Shown in pieces: positions 1-8,937 of a DNA stretch of 64,000 nt. The stretch covers positions 2,335,454 through 2,399,453 of the forward strand of contig JAJEKV010000033.1 of assembly GCA_021234155.1 (NCBI GenBank), in the 5' to 3' direction. This DNA is from Isoetes taiwanensis (taxonomy: Eukaryota > Streptophyta > Lycopodiopsida > Isoetales > Isoetaceae). How positions within the stretch are numbered: the first letter of the stretch is position 1; the number at the start of each line of letters is the position of its first letter. The notes beneath the pieces are model-generated. The model ran no database searches and was not told where the DNA came from. It worked only from the letters and a program-made list of their open reading frames with translations. Both the position numbers and the translations under genes were made by a program.

Positions 1-323
1 GACGAGCATGCATGTCATGCATGCATGCGGGCGGCGCATGCCCGTTTTGGGTTGGGAGTTCGCTATTTCAGGCGCGTTTCTGCATCCACGTCTCATCGGC
101 GCTTCCTCTTCTCTCAGCAGTACCTTATTCTCTTTGAATTGTTTCCAGGCAGGGGAGGGGCTTCTTCCTGCCTGGTTTAGCCAATTTGGCGTATCTTTCT
201 TGCTATCCTTTACTGGCCTTTGGCCTCGTCCTGTGACCTCGTCCTTGATCCTAGTTTGTAAGGAAGTTCTCTGGTAGTCGGGCGCTTTGTTGGTTTCTTG
301 CGAGTCCCATTCTAGAATCGCAT
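1..323 (+). repeat. Short palindrome-rich element, copy A (truncated, internally deleted)
   Basis: Starts inside the element because the window begins there. It has the same 5' part as copy B: a GCATGCATG-type palindrome, then CCCGTTTTGGGTTGGGAG, then CTCATCGGCGCTTCCTCT. It has the same 3' end, ending GCGAGTCCCATTCTAGAAT near 319. The middle, including the stem-loop present in copies B-D, is missing. It is joined directly, head to tail, to copy B through a shared CGATCCGA/TCGGATCG hairpin. It has no coding capacity. The class is uncertain: a MITE-like DNA element or a LINE-dependent non-autonomous element. Confidence 0.7.
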
Positions 324-1000
324 CGATCCGAGACATCGGATCGCCATTCTAGAATGGGACGAGCATGCATGTCATGCATGCATCGCGGGCGGCGCATGCC
401 CGTTTTGGGTTGGGAGTTAAGCTATTTCAGGCGTTTACGCATCCATCGTCTCATCGGCGCTTCCTCTTCTCTCAGGCAGATACCTTATTCTCTTTGAACC
501 CACCCTCCCCCTTCTTTGTTTATTGTACAAGTTACATTTATCATGTTTTTCCCACCCGGGGGGATGCTTTTTTCCACCGGGGTGATGCTATTCTCCGGTA
601 TGTTTCGCTTTGTTGTGTTGGTGATGTGCAGTGCACGGGTTGGCGAGTGGCATCCGTTTCGACTTCTCCATGCGGGGTTTTGGGGCGATTCTATGCCTTC
701 GTTTGTCTAAGCCCCTTGTTGCCGAAGGCTTATCACTAGGGTTTTCCTCGAAAACCCGAAAAGGGCGAGGTTTTTAATCCCGGTGATAAGCTTTCTAAAT
801 TTACATCAACCACTCATCTATTAGCATTGTATTTGTTTTGGGGTCCAAATGATATAATTGGATTTTCCCTTTATTTTTCGTGGGTAGTTCGCATGTGTGC
901 GGCTACCCACTGTCCACCATTGTAGAAAATCTGCTGAGATGAATGAGAAGCCTATCTATCGGGCGCTTTGTTGGTTTCTTGCGAGTCCCATTCTAGAATG
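324..1000 (+). repeat. Short palindrome-rich non-autonomous element, copy B (complete)
   Basis: About 0.68 kb without a credible ORF. In order it holds: a hairpin CGATCCGA/TCGGATCG (324-331/336-343); the 14-bp palindrome CCATTCTAGAATGG (344-357); a GCATGCATG-type palindrome (364-382); the box CTCATCGGCGCTTCCTCT; a long stem-loop (arms 728-736/783-791); a second stem GGGTAG/CTACCC (882-887/903-908); and the terminus GCGAGTCCCATTCTAGAATG near 999. The two ends form imperfect terminal inverted repeats (CATTCTAGAATGGGAC inside). Related copies lie at 13901-14615 and, reversed, at 51477-52690. The central stem-loop is shared with the 3' UTR of the LINE at 1722-3300. Confidence 0.75.
728..791 (+). 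other. Conserved RNA-type stem-loop in copy B
   Basis: Arms GCTTATCAC and GTGATAAGC pair perfectly over 9 bp. Inside, CCTCG (746-750) pairs with CGAGG (766-770) around AAAACCCGAAAAGGG. Equivalent stem-loops occur at 14342-14406, 51677-51755 and 1812-1878, with stem sequences that differ by paired changes. Confidence 0.7.
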
Positions 1001-1721
1001 CTAGGTTAAGTGGTATGAAGTATATGTGGTATGAAATAATGTGAATGTTATGAAAAGAAATAGGTTAACCTTGACCAATCCTAGCAATCTCAGACAAGGC
1101 CAAGAAAAAACTAAAAATAACCTTGAACAAAATAGGACAGTTTCGTTCACAGATGGGCGGCAGAGCAGACGGCAAGGTCTGAGATGCAAGGCGGCAGAGC
1201 AAGGCGGCCGATGTGAGAAGGGGCAAGCACATGTCGACAGCGGCATGGCGAGGCAACCGGAGCAGGCAGGTGAGGCGAGGATCTGCGGCCAGGACCCGAA
1301 GAAATGGCATGCTCCAGCTAAAAACAGGGCTAAAACTTTTCTCCAGGGTCGCAAAATCAGGGCTAAATCTGAGTCTGAGTCTACAAACAGGGCACTCCAT
1401 GAAATAGGTCGGTTAAAATGGATCAGGTCAAGAAAGAAAACAGATAACAGGCAAACGACTTATGCAGAGACCACCAAACACAGGAATGTCTTGGCCTTTT
1501 CCTGAGAATAGCTATGGCATCAATCAATGAGTTGAAAACAAACTATAATACCCGGTCAGAATTTGAATAACTAAAATATAATCATGGAAACCCTGAGAAA
1601 ACCAAGGAACAACAACAATTCCTGAAAGCTCAAAACTCTGTTCGTAAACCACATGCAACATCAAACAACTTTAATACTCCTGGGAATTAATAACCCGAAA
1701 ATTATTAGCCTGGAGATTATA
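1001..1721. other. Non-genic spacer
   Basis: Open frames on both strands near 1040-1505 have no recognisable domain and read like chance ORFs in purine-rich DNA. No RNA gene or clear repeat was seen before the (AATAG)n tail of the neighbouring LINE. Confidence 0.5.
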
Positions 1722-1749
1722 AGAATAGAATAGAATAGAATAGAATAGG
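1722..1749 (-). repeat. Pentanucleotide (ATTCT)n tail of a LINE
   Basis: About five AGAAT units on the plus strand, that is ATTCT on the element's own strand. They lie directly downstream of the 3' UTR of the minus-strand LINE remnant, where a non-LTR element carries its tail instead of poly(A). A longer array of the same unit lies at 36892-36968. Confidence 0.65.
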
Positions 1750-1811
1750 TTTTTAGCGTCCACGGAGACCAATTGGCCTATGGGACCCAAACAAAAAGAG
1801 AGCAGCAAGCG

Positions 1812-1878
1812 TATTACTGACAGGATTAAAAAACCCCCGCCCTGAAGGGTTTTCGAGGGAAAAACCTTAGCAGTAATA
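1812..1878 (-). other. Stem-loop in LINE 3' UTR
   Basis: Arms TATTACTG/CAGTAATA (1812-1819/1871-1878) extend to 11 bp with one mismatch. The loop contains CCTCGAAAACCC-type and GGGCGGGG-type segments as in the short elements. LINE reverse transcriptases of the stringent type recognise such a 3' stem-loop, so this is probably the template-recognition structure (inference). Confidence 0.6.
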
Positions 1879-1914
1879 AGCATGCTGGCACACTGTACAA
1901 TTGCATAGGACAGT

Positions 1915-2616
1915 TCAAGACCGTCCCGTAGGACACAAACGAGTCCGTGCATCCATAACCTCCTGGAGGTATGACCCCAACGAACCCACTGACGTCGTAG
2001 TCAATAACTGATGCAATGGCTGGCCAGGCACTAGTAGTCGAACATACCTCTCTCGGATAGGGGCAAATGCCGGGCAGATCTGGAGGGTATGACATTCATC
2101 CTCAATCGCGCCCTGATGACAACACTGGCAAAGCCTTTGCTCTCGTGCTTCCCGAGCCCAATGTCCTGTTTCAATGCGGAGGCGATGTGCACCCGTGCGA
2201 ATGGAAGCTATAAGTCTGCGCTTCTTCATGGGCAGCTGGGTGTACAAGTACTGGTGTGGGCCTCTTGTGAGCCTAGGATTGACTTGCTGCTGATAGTGTG
2301 CCAGCTTAACGTGCGTCAGAGCCTCTGCATCCCAGAGGTTGCGAAGGAAAGTAGCATCTAGGTACAGTTTAAGTGCCTCGCGATCTTTCTTTGTCCTGAC
2401 CTGGACGCATCTGTTTGCCTGTACGCCCCAGCGTGAGAACCACTGAGCTTGCTTGTCTTTCCAGCAGGATTTCAGGCGTTGGGGTCCCATCGCTGGCTCG
2501 ACAGAACAAGAAAACGTTAAAGAAACCAGCTCAAAGAACCAACCATTCCTGAAACCTTCTTCCAGAAAATCTTGTCTTTTATTTAGCATAAACCAAAACA
2601 ATACCATCTCAACCAA
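1915..2616 (-). pseudogene. LINE reverse transcriptase, C-terminal fragment
   Basis: A 233-residue open frame. Its C-terminal half has the hallmark of the region after a LINE reverse transcriptase: a run of arginines (RRLIASIRTGAHRLRIETG), then a zinc-knuckle-like motif with CQCC, EDECH and a following Cys (about residues 165-185), then IRERY. The catalytic YxDD core is absent and the first 60 residues look unrelated, so the frame is the truncated end of a longer ORF2. A homologous C-terminus sits near 27475-27720. Downstream come the element's stem-loop and pentanucleotide tail, which fixes the orientation. It is not expected to be functional. Confidence 0.7.
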
Positions 2617-2705
2617 CCAACTGAGCAGATTAAGCAGAACGTCTGAACAGAGAACTGAACCACCAGCTTCCTACCGAAAGTTAGAATTGGCAAACATCCA
2701 AAGTC

Positions 2706-3269
2706 TCATGACAGAGTAACCACGGATCCATCAAGCCCTATTTTTGGGCCGTTTTTCAAATCATTAAACAGAGTAAGATCCCCCATTTCATAGCACTCCA
2801 CAACCCCTGGCCCCTCCCTATCCCTGATGCAGATTATCTTTTTCCTGTTAGAAATCAAAGCTTTACCTCTATCGATGATGCCTTTGGCTGTTGCGTCCAG
2901 GAACTTGTGCGACTGTAGGTGGCTCTCTAAATCCAGAAAACAATCCTCCAACCGATTAAAAACATCACACTGCTTCATATTTTCATGGTATTTCAAGAGA
3001 GGAGCTCTTGCTCGCATGCTCTTCTGTTGGATCTCTCCCTACAGAGCCGAAACCGTAGACTCCAGGGTCGCAAAAATTTCTGCCTTTGAGCTACTCAGAT
3101 CGTCTAACTTTGCCTGCAATCTGCTCTCCATAAGGCCACTCAGACTATCAAACTTCGCTTCCAATCTGCCTTCCATGGCTTTAAGCCATGCCGGAACCTG
3201 CTCCGAAGAACCAGAAGCATGCCTCTTCCTGAGCTTTACCGCACCAGATTTCGGGACCATCACCAGCAA
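2706..3269 (-). pseudogene. ORF1-like coiled-coil protein of LINE, interrupted by one stop
   Basis: Two open segments in one frame (3269-3039 and 3038-2706) are separated by a single TAG at 3041-3039. The first 77 residues are basic at the start (VKLRKRH) and then heptad-like (SLSGLMESRLQAKLDDLSSS), as expected for a coiled coil. The second part is rich in charged residues and has no recognised domain. Position upstream of the RT fragment on the same strand suggests ORF1 of the LINE. It could instead be an unrelated gene fragment. I cannot assign a biochemical function. Confidence 0.4.
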
Positions 3270-3300
3270 TGTGGATTAACAACAGCTATCAAGCCTAAAA

Positions 3301-3599
3301 AAAGGAACCGTGAAGAAAGAATATGGGCCAAACCGTAGGGAGAAGGAAGAAGAGGAAAGGAGATGCACCAAGAGAGCTGATGAGAGAGAACATGACGAGA
3401 AAGCACATAAATAGGGAAAAGAGGGGAAGAACTAACTAACTGCTAACTGCCAACTGCCTCCGTATTTCCAGAACCTCGTTTTCCTTCTATTCGTTGAAAC
3501 GAAGGAAAACGTCATAAAGTGTGTTTCTAATCTCTTTGGTTTCAATAATGAAGAGGATATTGATTGGAAGTATAAATGTTGCATCTTTACCAACCACAT
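3301..3599 (-). other. Putative 5' region of the LINE, with inverted repeat
   Basis: On the minus strand this contains an 11-bp inverted repeat CGTTTTCCTTC/GAAGGAAAACG (3477-3487/3501-3511). A TATA-like CTATTTATG and a CTCATCAGCTCTC box follow, ahead of the ORF at 3269. The order hairpin, TATA-like box, CTCATC box resembles the 5' ends of the short elements and of the 220-bp repeats. No gene is seen. Confidence 0.35.
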
Positions 3600-5973
3600 G
3601 AATATGGCACGAAAGGCTGGCCCATACTCATCAAAATAATGTGAAGTTTATGATTAAAAGGGGAATGCTTGATGCCAGTCTAGATGGAGATAATCAATTT
3701 ACTTAGAATGCAAATTAGGGAAACACACACAGTTAATCTTTGGCAAATCGAGAAAAAAAGCAAAAGGAATTTTGGATCTCGTTCATACAGACCTCTGTGG
3801 GCCATTGAATGTCAGAAGTTTATATGGAAGAAGATATTTCATTACATTCATAGACGATTACTCCAGAAAGACAAAATGTTACACTCTAAAAAGAAAGATC
3901 AAGCATTTGATGCATTCAAATTATACGAGGCTGAAATAGGGAGGGAAACTAATAGAAAACTCAGATGCATACGATCTGATCGAGGAGGAGAATTTCTATC
4001 AAAAGAATTCATAAAATATTGTGCACAAAAGGCCAAAATTGCAGGTACTCGCCACAACAAAATGGAGTTGCAGAAAGGAAAAACAGAACCATCTTAGATT
4101 CTGTGAGAGTATGTTGAAGCATACAGGCCTTCCAAATTATTTATGAAAAGAGGCAAACTGCTGTATATGTTCAGAATAGAATTCCATTGGCAACGGAAAT
4201 TAGCTGAGGAAGTCTGGAATGGGAAGGAGGTTACTTATGACAGGTTCAAAGTATATGAATGTGCTGCATTTTTACATATTCCAAAGGAGATAAGACGAAA
4301 ACGTTGAAAAATTAAAGGCAGGAATTGACATGATGCTAGTAAATATGGAAGAAAAGAAGGCGGCAGGAGCAGAAGATTAGAAGAGCAAGAAATACTTTCT
4401 ATTCTTGCAATAATGGAGCCAGAAGCCCCTAAATCATTTGAAGATGCAATTAATGGTGAAAATGCAAGTATGTGGAAGAATGCAATGCTTGACGAGATCA
4501 ATTATTTTAAGAGAACAAATACTTATGAAGTGGTGGATGGACCCAATGGAAAAAATATTATTGGAAGCAAGTGGATCTATAAACTTAAAAAAGGAAATAA
4601 TGGTTCCAGAAAATGCAAAGCTAGACTGGTCGCACAAGGCTTCACACAACAAAAGGGTATTGACTTTGATGATACATTCTCTCCTTTAGTAAAGCTCACA
4701 AGCATTAGAACATTGCTAGCATATGCAAATGCAAATGATTATGAAATACATCACATGGAAGTGAAAAACAGCATTTTTGGATGCAAAATTAGAGAAAGAA
4801 ATTTATATAAAATATGCTCAGGGCTTTGAAGAGGATAAGAATAAAGTATGGAAGCTCAAAAGGGCGGTGTATGGGCTAAGACAATCTCCTTGACAATGGT
4901 ACTTCTTGAAGGAACACGGCTTTATAAAACTGAAAAATGAAGGTAATCTGTACAAATTTCAGTTTGGAAATTATTTTTGCATTATTGCATTGTATGTTGA
5001 TGATTGTATCATGGTCTCAAATGACATAAGATGCATGAACAAATGTAAAACTACCCTGAGTGATAGGTTTGAAATGACAGACTTGGGCATGTTAAAGAAG
5101 TTCTTGGGGATGGAGGTAACAAGAGACCGAAGCAAAAGAATGCTAACTCTAACTCAAAAAGATAACATTCAAGATTTTGTTTAGCTACATGCAAGACAGT
5201 GAGTAACCCTTTGGTGTCAGGGCAGAAATTCAGCTTGCAATTATGTCCATCAAATGAATCAGAGATGAAAGAAACAGAAAATATACCATACAGGGAATTG
5301 ATAGGTTGCTTGTTGTATATTTCAAACTGTACCAAACCTGATATATCCTATGGAGTCAATTTTCTTAATAGATTTCTTAGCAATCCAGGAAAACAGGATT
5401 GGCAAGTAGCTAAAAGAATACTAAGATATTTGAAGGGTACTCAAGACCATGGCATAACTTACAGCAACAACAATTTGACTCTTACTACATATTCTGATGC
5501 AGATTGGGCAGGGGATATTGACACACGAAAATCAACTTCAGGATATACTTTGATGTTGGGAGGTAGTTGCATATCATGGAGGGAGGAGTAAGAAACAAGG
5601 AAGTATTGCAATGTCAAGCGCAGAAGCAGAATACAAAGCAGCATCCTTGGCAGCAAGAGAGATAATTTGGGTGAGAAGGCTTTTGAACGAACTACGCATA
5701 TTACAAGTTCGCCCAATAGTATTATTTTGTGACAGTATAAGTTGTATTTCAATCACCAAGAACCCGATGCCGCATGAAAGAACCAAACACATAAAATTAC
5801 ATGTTCATTATATCAGAGAAATGGTTGAAAAGGGATTGATAACCGTAGAATATGTGCATACAAATGAGCAATTAGCAGATGTGTTGACCAGGGCTATCAC
5901 AGTTGGCAAATTTGTGAATTTTAAAAAAGTTATTAGATATTGCAAACACAACAGATTCAGTAGCAGAATTTGA
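3600..5973 (+). pseudogene. Ty1/copia retrotransposon pol remnant
   Basis: A decayed copia-type polyprotein broken by stops and frameshifts. In order: a GAG-pre-integrase end (WHERLAHTHQNN, near 3600); integrase core (DRGGEF near 3980, then a broken PQQNGVAERKNR); reverse transcriptase from 4413 (KWIYKLKK, CKARLVAQGF, DDTFSPL, an in-frame stop at 4892, then ALYVDD near 5000); and RNase H (SDADWAGD, SSAEAEY, KHIKLHVHYIREM, LADVLTRA) ending at 5973. Integrase before RT identifies the copia order. The gag and 5' LTR are not recognisable. It is related to, but diverged from, the copy on the minus strand at 37085-41382. Confidence 0.85.
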
Positions 5974-6260
5974 GGAAGTTGCAGCAGAGCCAGTTACAAC
6001 TGTATGAACCTTCATGTGCTATTAGAATTACCAAAGGAAAATACAAGTGTCATACACTTGGTATCATAATTGTATCAGGTTCAGATTCTTGTCTGTTAAA
6101 ACATTTAAAAGGTATTGTTAAGCTTTGTGTTACAGACATATACAGTTAAAGAATTTGAGAGTTGTAAGAAAATGTAGGCTGCAGATACTGAATGCTTAAT
6201 GCCATTGCACAGAAGAATAAGCAGATCTAGCATATTGGTATCAATTTTGAATACAATCAT

Positions 6261-6271
6261 GAAAGGGGGAA
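6261..6271 (+). other. Polypurine tract of copia element
   Basis: GAAAGGGGGAA is followed at once by TG at 6272, the expected arrangement of plus-strand primer and 3' LTR start. It lies about 290 bases after the pol stop codon. Confidence 0.6.
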
Positions 6272-7471
6272 TGAAGGTTTGGTTCATGTTGTGTATTAAA
6301 TTGAACCAATATTAGTGTGAAGATTATGATAGTGTCTGGACTCAGAAAGTTACAGTGGAACATGTGCTTAGGTCAAATGCACTAGAATTGATGTTTAATT
6401 GAAATGCCCTAGATTTTTTTAAGAGAAGGAGACAACTGACCATTGGGAGTTGTTATACCTTAACAACCTGGCCCTCAACCGTTGGTTGCAAGAGTGTTAC
6501 CACCAGTAACACATTAAAAAGTGCATAAACACCTAGTTTGTTATGCCAAATGGCTATAAACACCTAGTTTGTTATGAAAACCACCATAAAACCACCACAA
6601 AACCACTATAAAACTCTCGGGCCCAGGTTGTTAAGGCGGATAACACCCTGGAACAAGGGTGTTATGCCCTATTATAACAAACTCGCCTCTCATATATTTT
6701 GGTCGGTTATGCACCCTGAAAGGAAAGAGGAACACTTGGGATAATATAATATGTACAGAAAGGAAATATTCATGAAAACTCGGAAAATTTTGGCGGGCCG
6801 AAAGCGTTCAAATGCTTTAAACCCAGCCTAACTAAATTTAATGAGTAGAGAGCTGGACATGGACTAAATATCCCAGGGGGAATCCAAATCAGGAGATCTG
6901 TGTAATCGGATATTCAGAGTTGAAGATCAAACTTTTGTGTATGAATTCCTTTGCTACAGTAACTATCGATCATATTATAATTTCGGTCTATTGAACCTTT
7001 GAAAATATTATTTGCATGCTTTATAATTATATCCCTAATATATAATTGTAATAGGGAGGGTAAGGGGCCAGCTTAATATATGCAACCATTTTTAGAAAAT
7101 GTAAGTTTAGGATTGAACAGGTGTAATGGTAATAAATTTCTAACCTCTTAAAAATTGACACCTATACTGGAAAAAAATTGCAAATAGAAGCTAAGAGATG
7201 GTTCAACTAGGTTCTAGAACTACTGGAAGGTTCTAGAAGCATTGGTTTGTGGCTATAAAGATGAGCCATTGTGTGAAGAACGGCTCATCCTGTGAGCTTG
7301 TTCATTGTCATGCATCACGTCTAATAGCGCCCATTTACAAACAATCCGCAAGGATCTTGTATTCTCTAGGCAATGTTCTTAAGGCATAAATAGACCTCAT
7401 GTTAATGTTTAGTTCATAATATCGATCTGTGAAATTCTTCATGCTAATCTTAGTACAGCTAGTTTCTTTTT
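6272..7471 (+). repeat. Putative copia 3' LTR, then AT-rich spacer
   Basis: Begins TGAAGG after the polypurine tract, with an 8-bp inverted repeat TTGGTTCA/TGAACCAA (6279-6286/6302-6309). A direct repeat of TATAAACACCTAGTTTGTTATG lies near 6525-6575. The LTR end could not be placed because no 5' LTR survives for comparison. Beyond about 7000 the sequence is AT-rich with no gene visible. Confidence 0.4.
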
Positions 7472-8192
7472 GGGAAAAACTACAAAATACCCTTAACTTT
7501 TCATGTATTTCATAATATGCCCCTAACTTTCTAAAAATTCACAAAATGCCCTTGAAAATGTATACATGTATTTGTACTATTTGAAATTTTATAAAATACC
7601 CATAACTTTTACTTAAATTCATGAAATGCCCTTAACTTTTTTACAAAATCACAAAAAACCCTTCCTAAATGTATACATTCTACAACCAATTAAATTCATA
7701 GAATGCACTTTAGTTTAGCTTAACTTCATACAATGCCCTTTGTACCCTTGATATTAGGAACATTCATCTTAGAATTTTACAAACAAGTTTTCTAGCTCAA
7801 TTGAAATTCCAATCTTCAAACAAAACACTTCAGATACAATTTTTCTAGCTCATTGAGTTAAAAAACTTATTTCTTATATTCTCATATGTCTTCCCGATAT
7901 CTGAAATATTTTGATGGTACAAAAGGCATTGTGTGAAGGTAAGCAAAAGTAAAGCGTATTCTATGAATTTGATCAAAAGTTCTAGAAGGATGTACATTTA
8001 GAAAGATCTTTCTGAATACGTGCAAAAGTTAAGGGCATTTCATGAATTTAAGTAAAAGTTAAAGGTATTTTGTAAAATTTCAATGAGTACAAATACATAT
8101 ATATATTTTCAGGGGCATTTTGTGAATTTTCAGAAAGTTAAGGGCATATTGTGAAATAAGTGAAAAGTTAGAGGCATTTTGTAGTTTTTCCC
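7472..8192. mobile_element. Fold-back element with long terminal inverted repeats
   Basis: About 180-190 bases at each end are inverted copies of one another, starting GGGAAAAACTAC (7472-7483) and ending GTAGTTTTTCCC (8181-8192). The arms consist largely of repeats of an AAAATGCCCTTAACTTTT-like unit, so each arm is also internally repetitive. The centre has no ORF. Long TIRs suggest a non-autonomous Mutator-like or fold-back element. Target duplications are obscured by flanking T-runs. A further partial end of the same type lies at about 8560-8650. Confidence 0.65.
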
Positions 8193-8937
8193 CTTTTTTT
8201 TTCTTGTAGTTCAAAAATCTTCAGAGCTTCAAATCGGAAGACATCCTTGCTAAAGCTATTCGCATTTTCAACTCTCATGTTTAGACATCTGCAACATCAC
8301 AAAACAAATCCGGCCATCCCTTTACTGTCGCCAAAAACAGCCGCTATCTAACTCAAATGCAGAGCATTTGATTTGATGCCCAGATGTTTTTCCACGGACT
8401 CTTGATGCTTAGGTTTTTCCCCAGAGAAATTGATGCGCCGAAAACATGGGATTTGGATCGGAATAGAAGTTTTGACATGTAGGAGGAGATTTGATGCCCC
8501 GGTTCCTTCACCGATTCCTGCTTCAATCAGAGGAGTTCTTGACGAAGCTTTCATTTTCATTGTTTTACAAAAATTAAGGGCATTTTGACAAATAACAAAA
8601 ATATAGGGGCATTTTGATAAATATCAAGGGCGTTTTTTAAATTTTCCCTTTATCAAAGAGATGAAAATAGGATGAAATGAATAATGTTACACCGGAGAAA
8701 CAAAAGAAATTTCATATAATGATCAGGCACACTGCCAGTTGCTCATTGCCAATTGCGTATGAAAGAAACGAGCTTTAACCTCTTCCACAAAGGTGATCAC
8801 AATGTAAATACTTAAGAACACGTTGAGGATTTTATAATCAGATTCTTAATCCTGAAGGTAAGATCAAACCTGAAGGGATATGCTATGCGAATCTGCAGGA
8901 TTTGGGTGGTCGTGTGATATGAAGAGGAGAACTATAA
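8193..8937. other. Intergenic, downstream of the PILS gene
   Basis: Contains a stray AGGGGCATTTTG-repeat end of the fold-back type (about 8560-8650). No gene is visible. The 3' UTR of the minus-strand PILS gene must lie in the right part. Confidence 0.4.

Larger units (their letters stand above)
1722..3300 (-). mobile_element. Non-LTR retrotransposon (LINE) remnant with internal deletion
   Basis: Read on the minus strand it holds: an N-terminal coiled-coil-type ORF (3269-2706), then the C-terminal end of a reverse-transcriptase ORF with its zinc-binding motif (2616-1915), then a 3' UTR with a strong stem-loop (1878-1812), then an (ATTCT)n tail (1749-1722). Endonuclease and the catalytic reverse-transcriptase core are missing, so the element is internally deleted and inactive. 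The same family is present as a worse-decayed copy at 25760-27730 on the plus strand. That the ORF1-like and RT parts belong to one element is inferred from order and strand. Confidence 0.65.

Noticed and set aside
365-739. ORF beginning MHVMHASRAAHARFG, with partial counterparts at 8-277 and 13775-14353
   Set aside because: The three share only the stretch encoded by the element's palindromes. Frames diverge after indels, so there is no coding constraint.
900-960. Hammerhead ribozyme in the short element (CTGCTGAGATGAATGAGAA)
   Set aside because: The conserved CTGANGA and GAAA cores are not both present with a pairing stem, so the retrozyme idea is not supported.
1041-1505. 154-codon Arg/Gln-rich ORF
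   Set aside because: Composition-driven, overlapped by equally long ORFs on the other strand. No motif.
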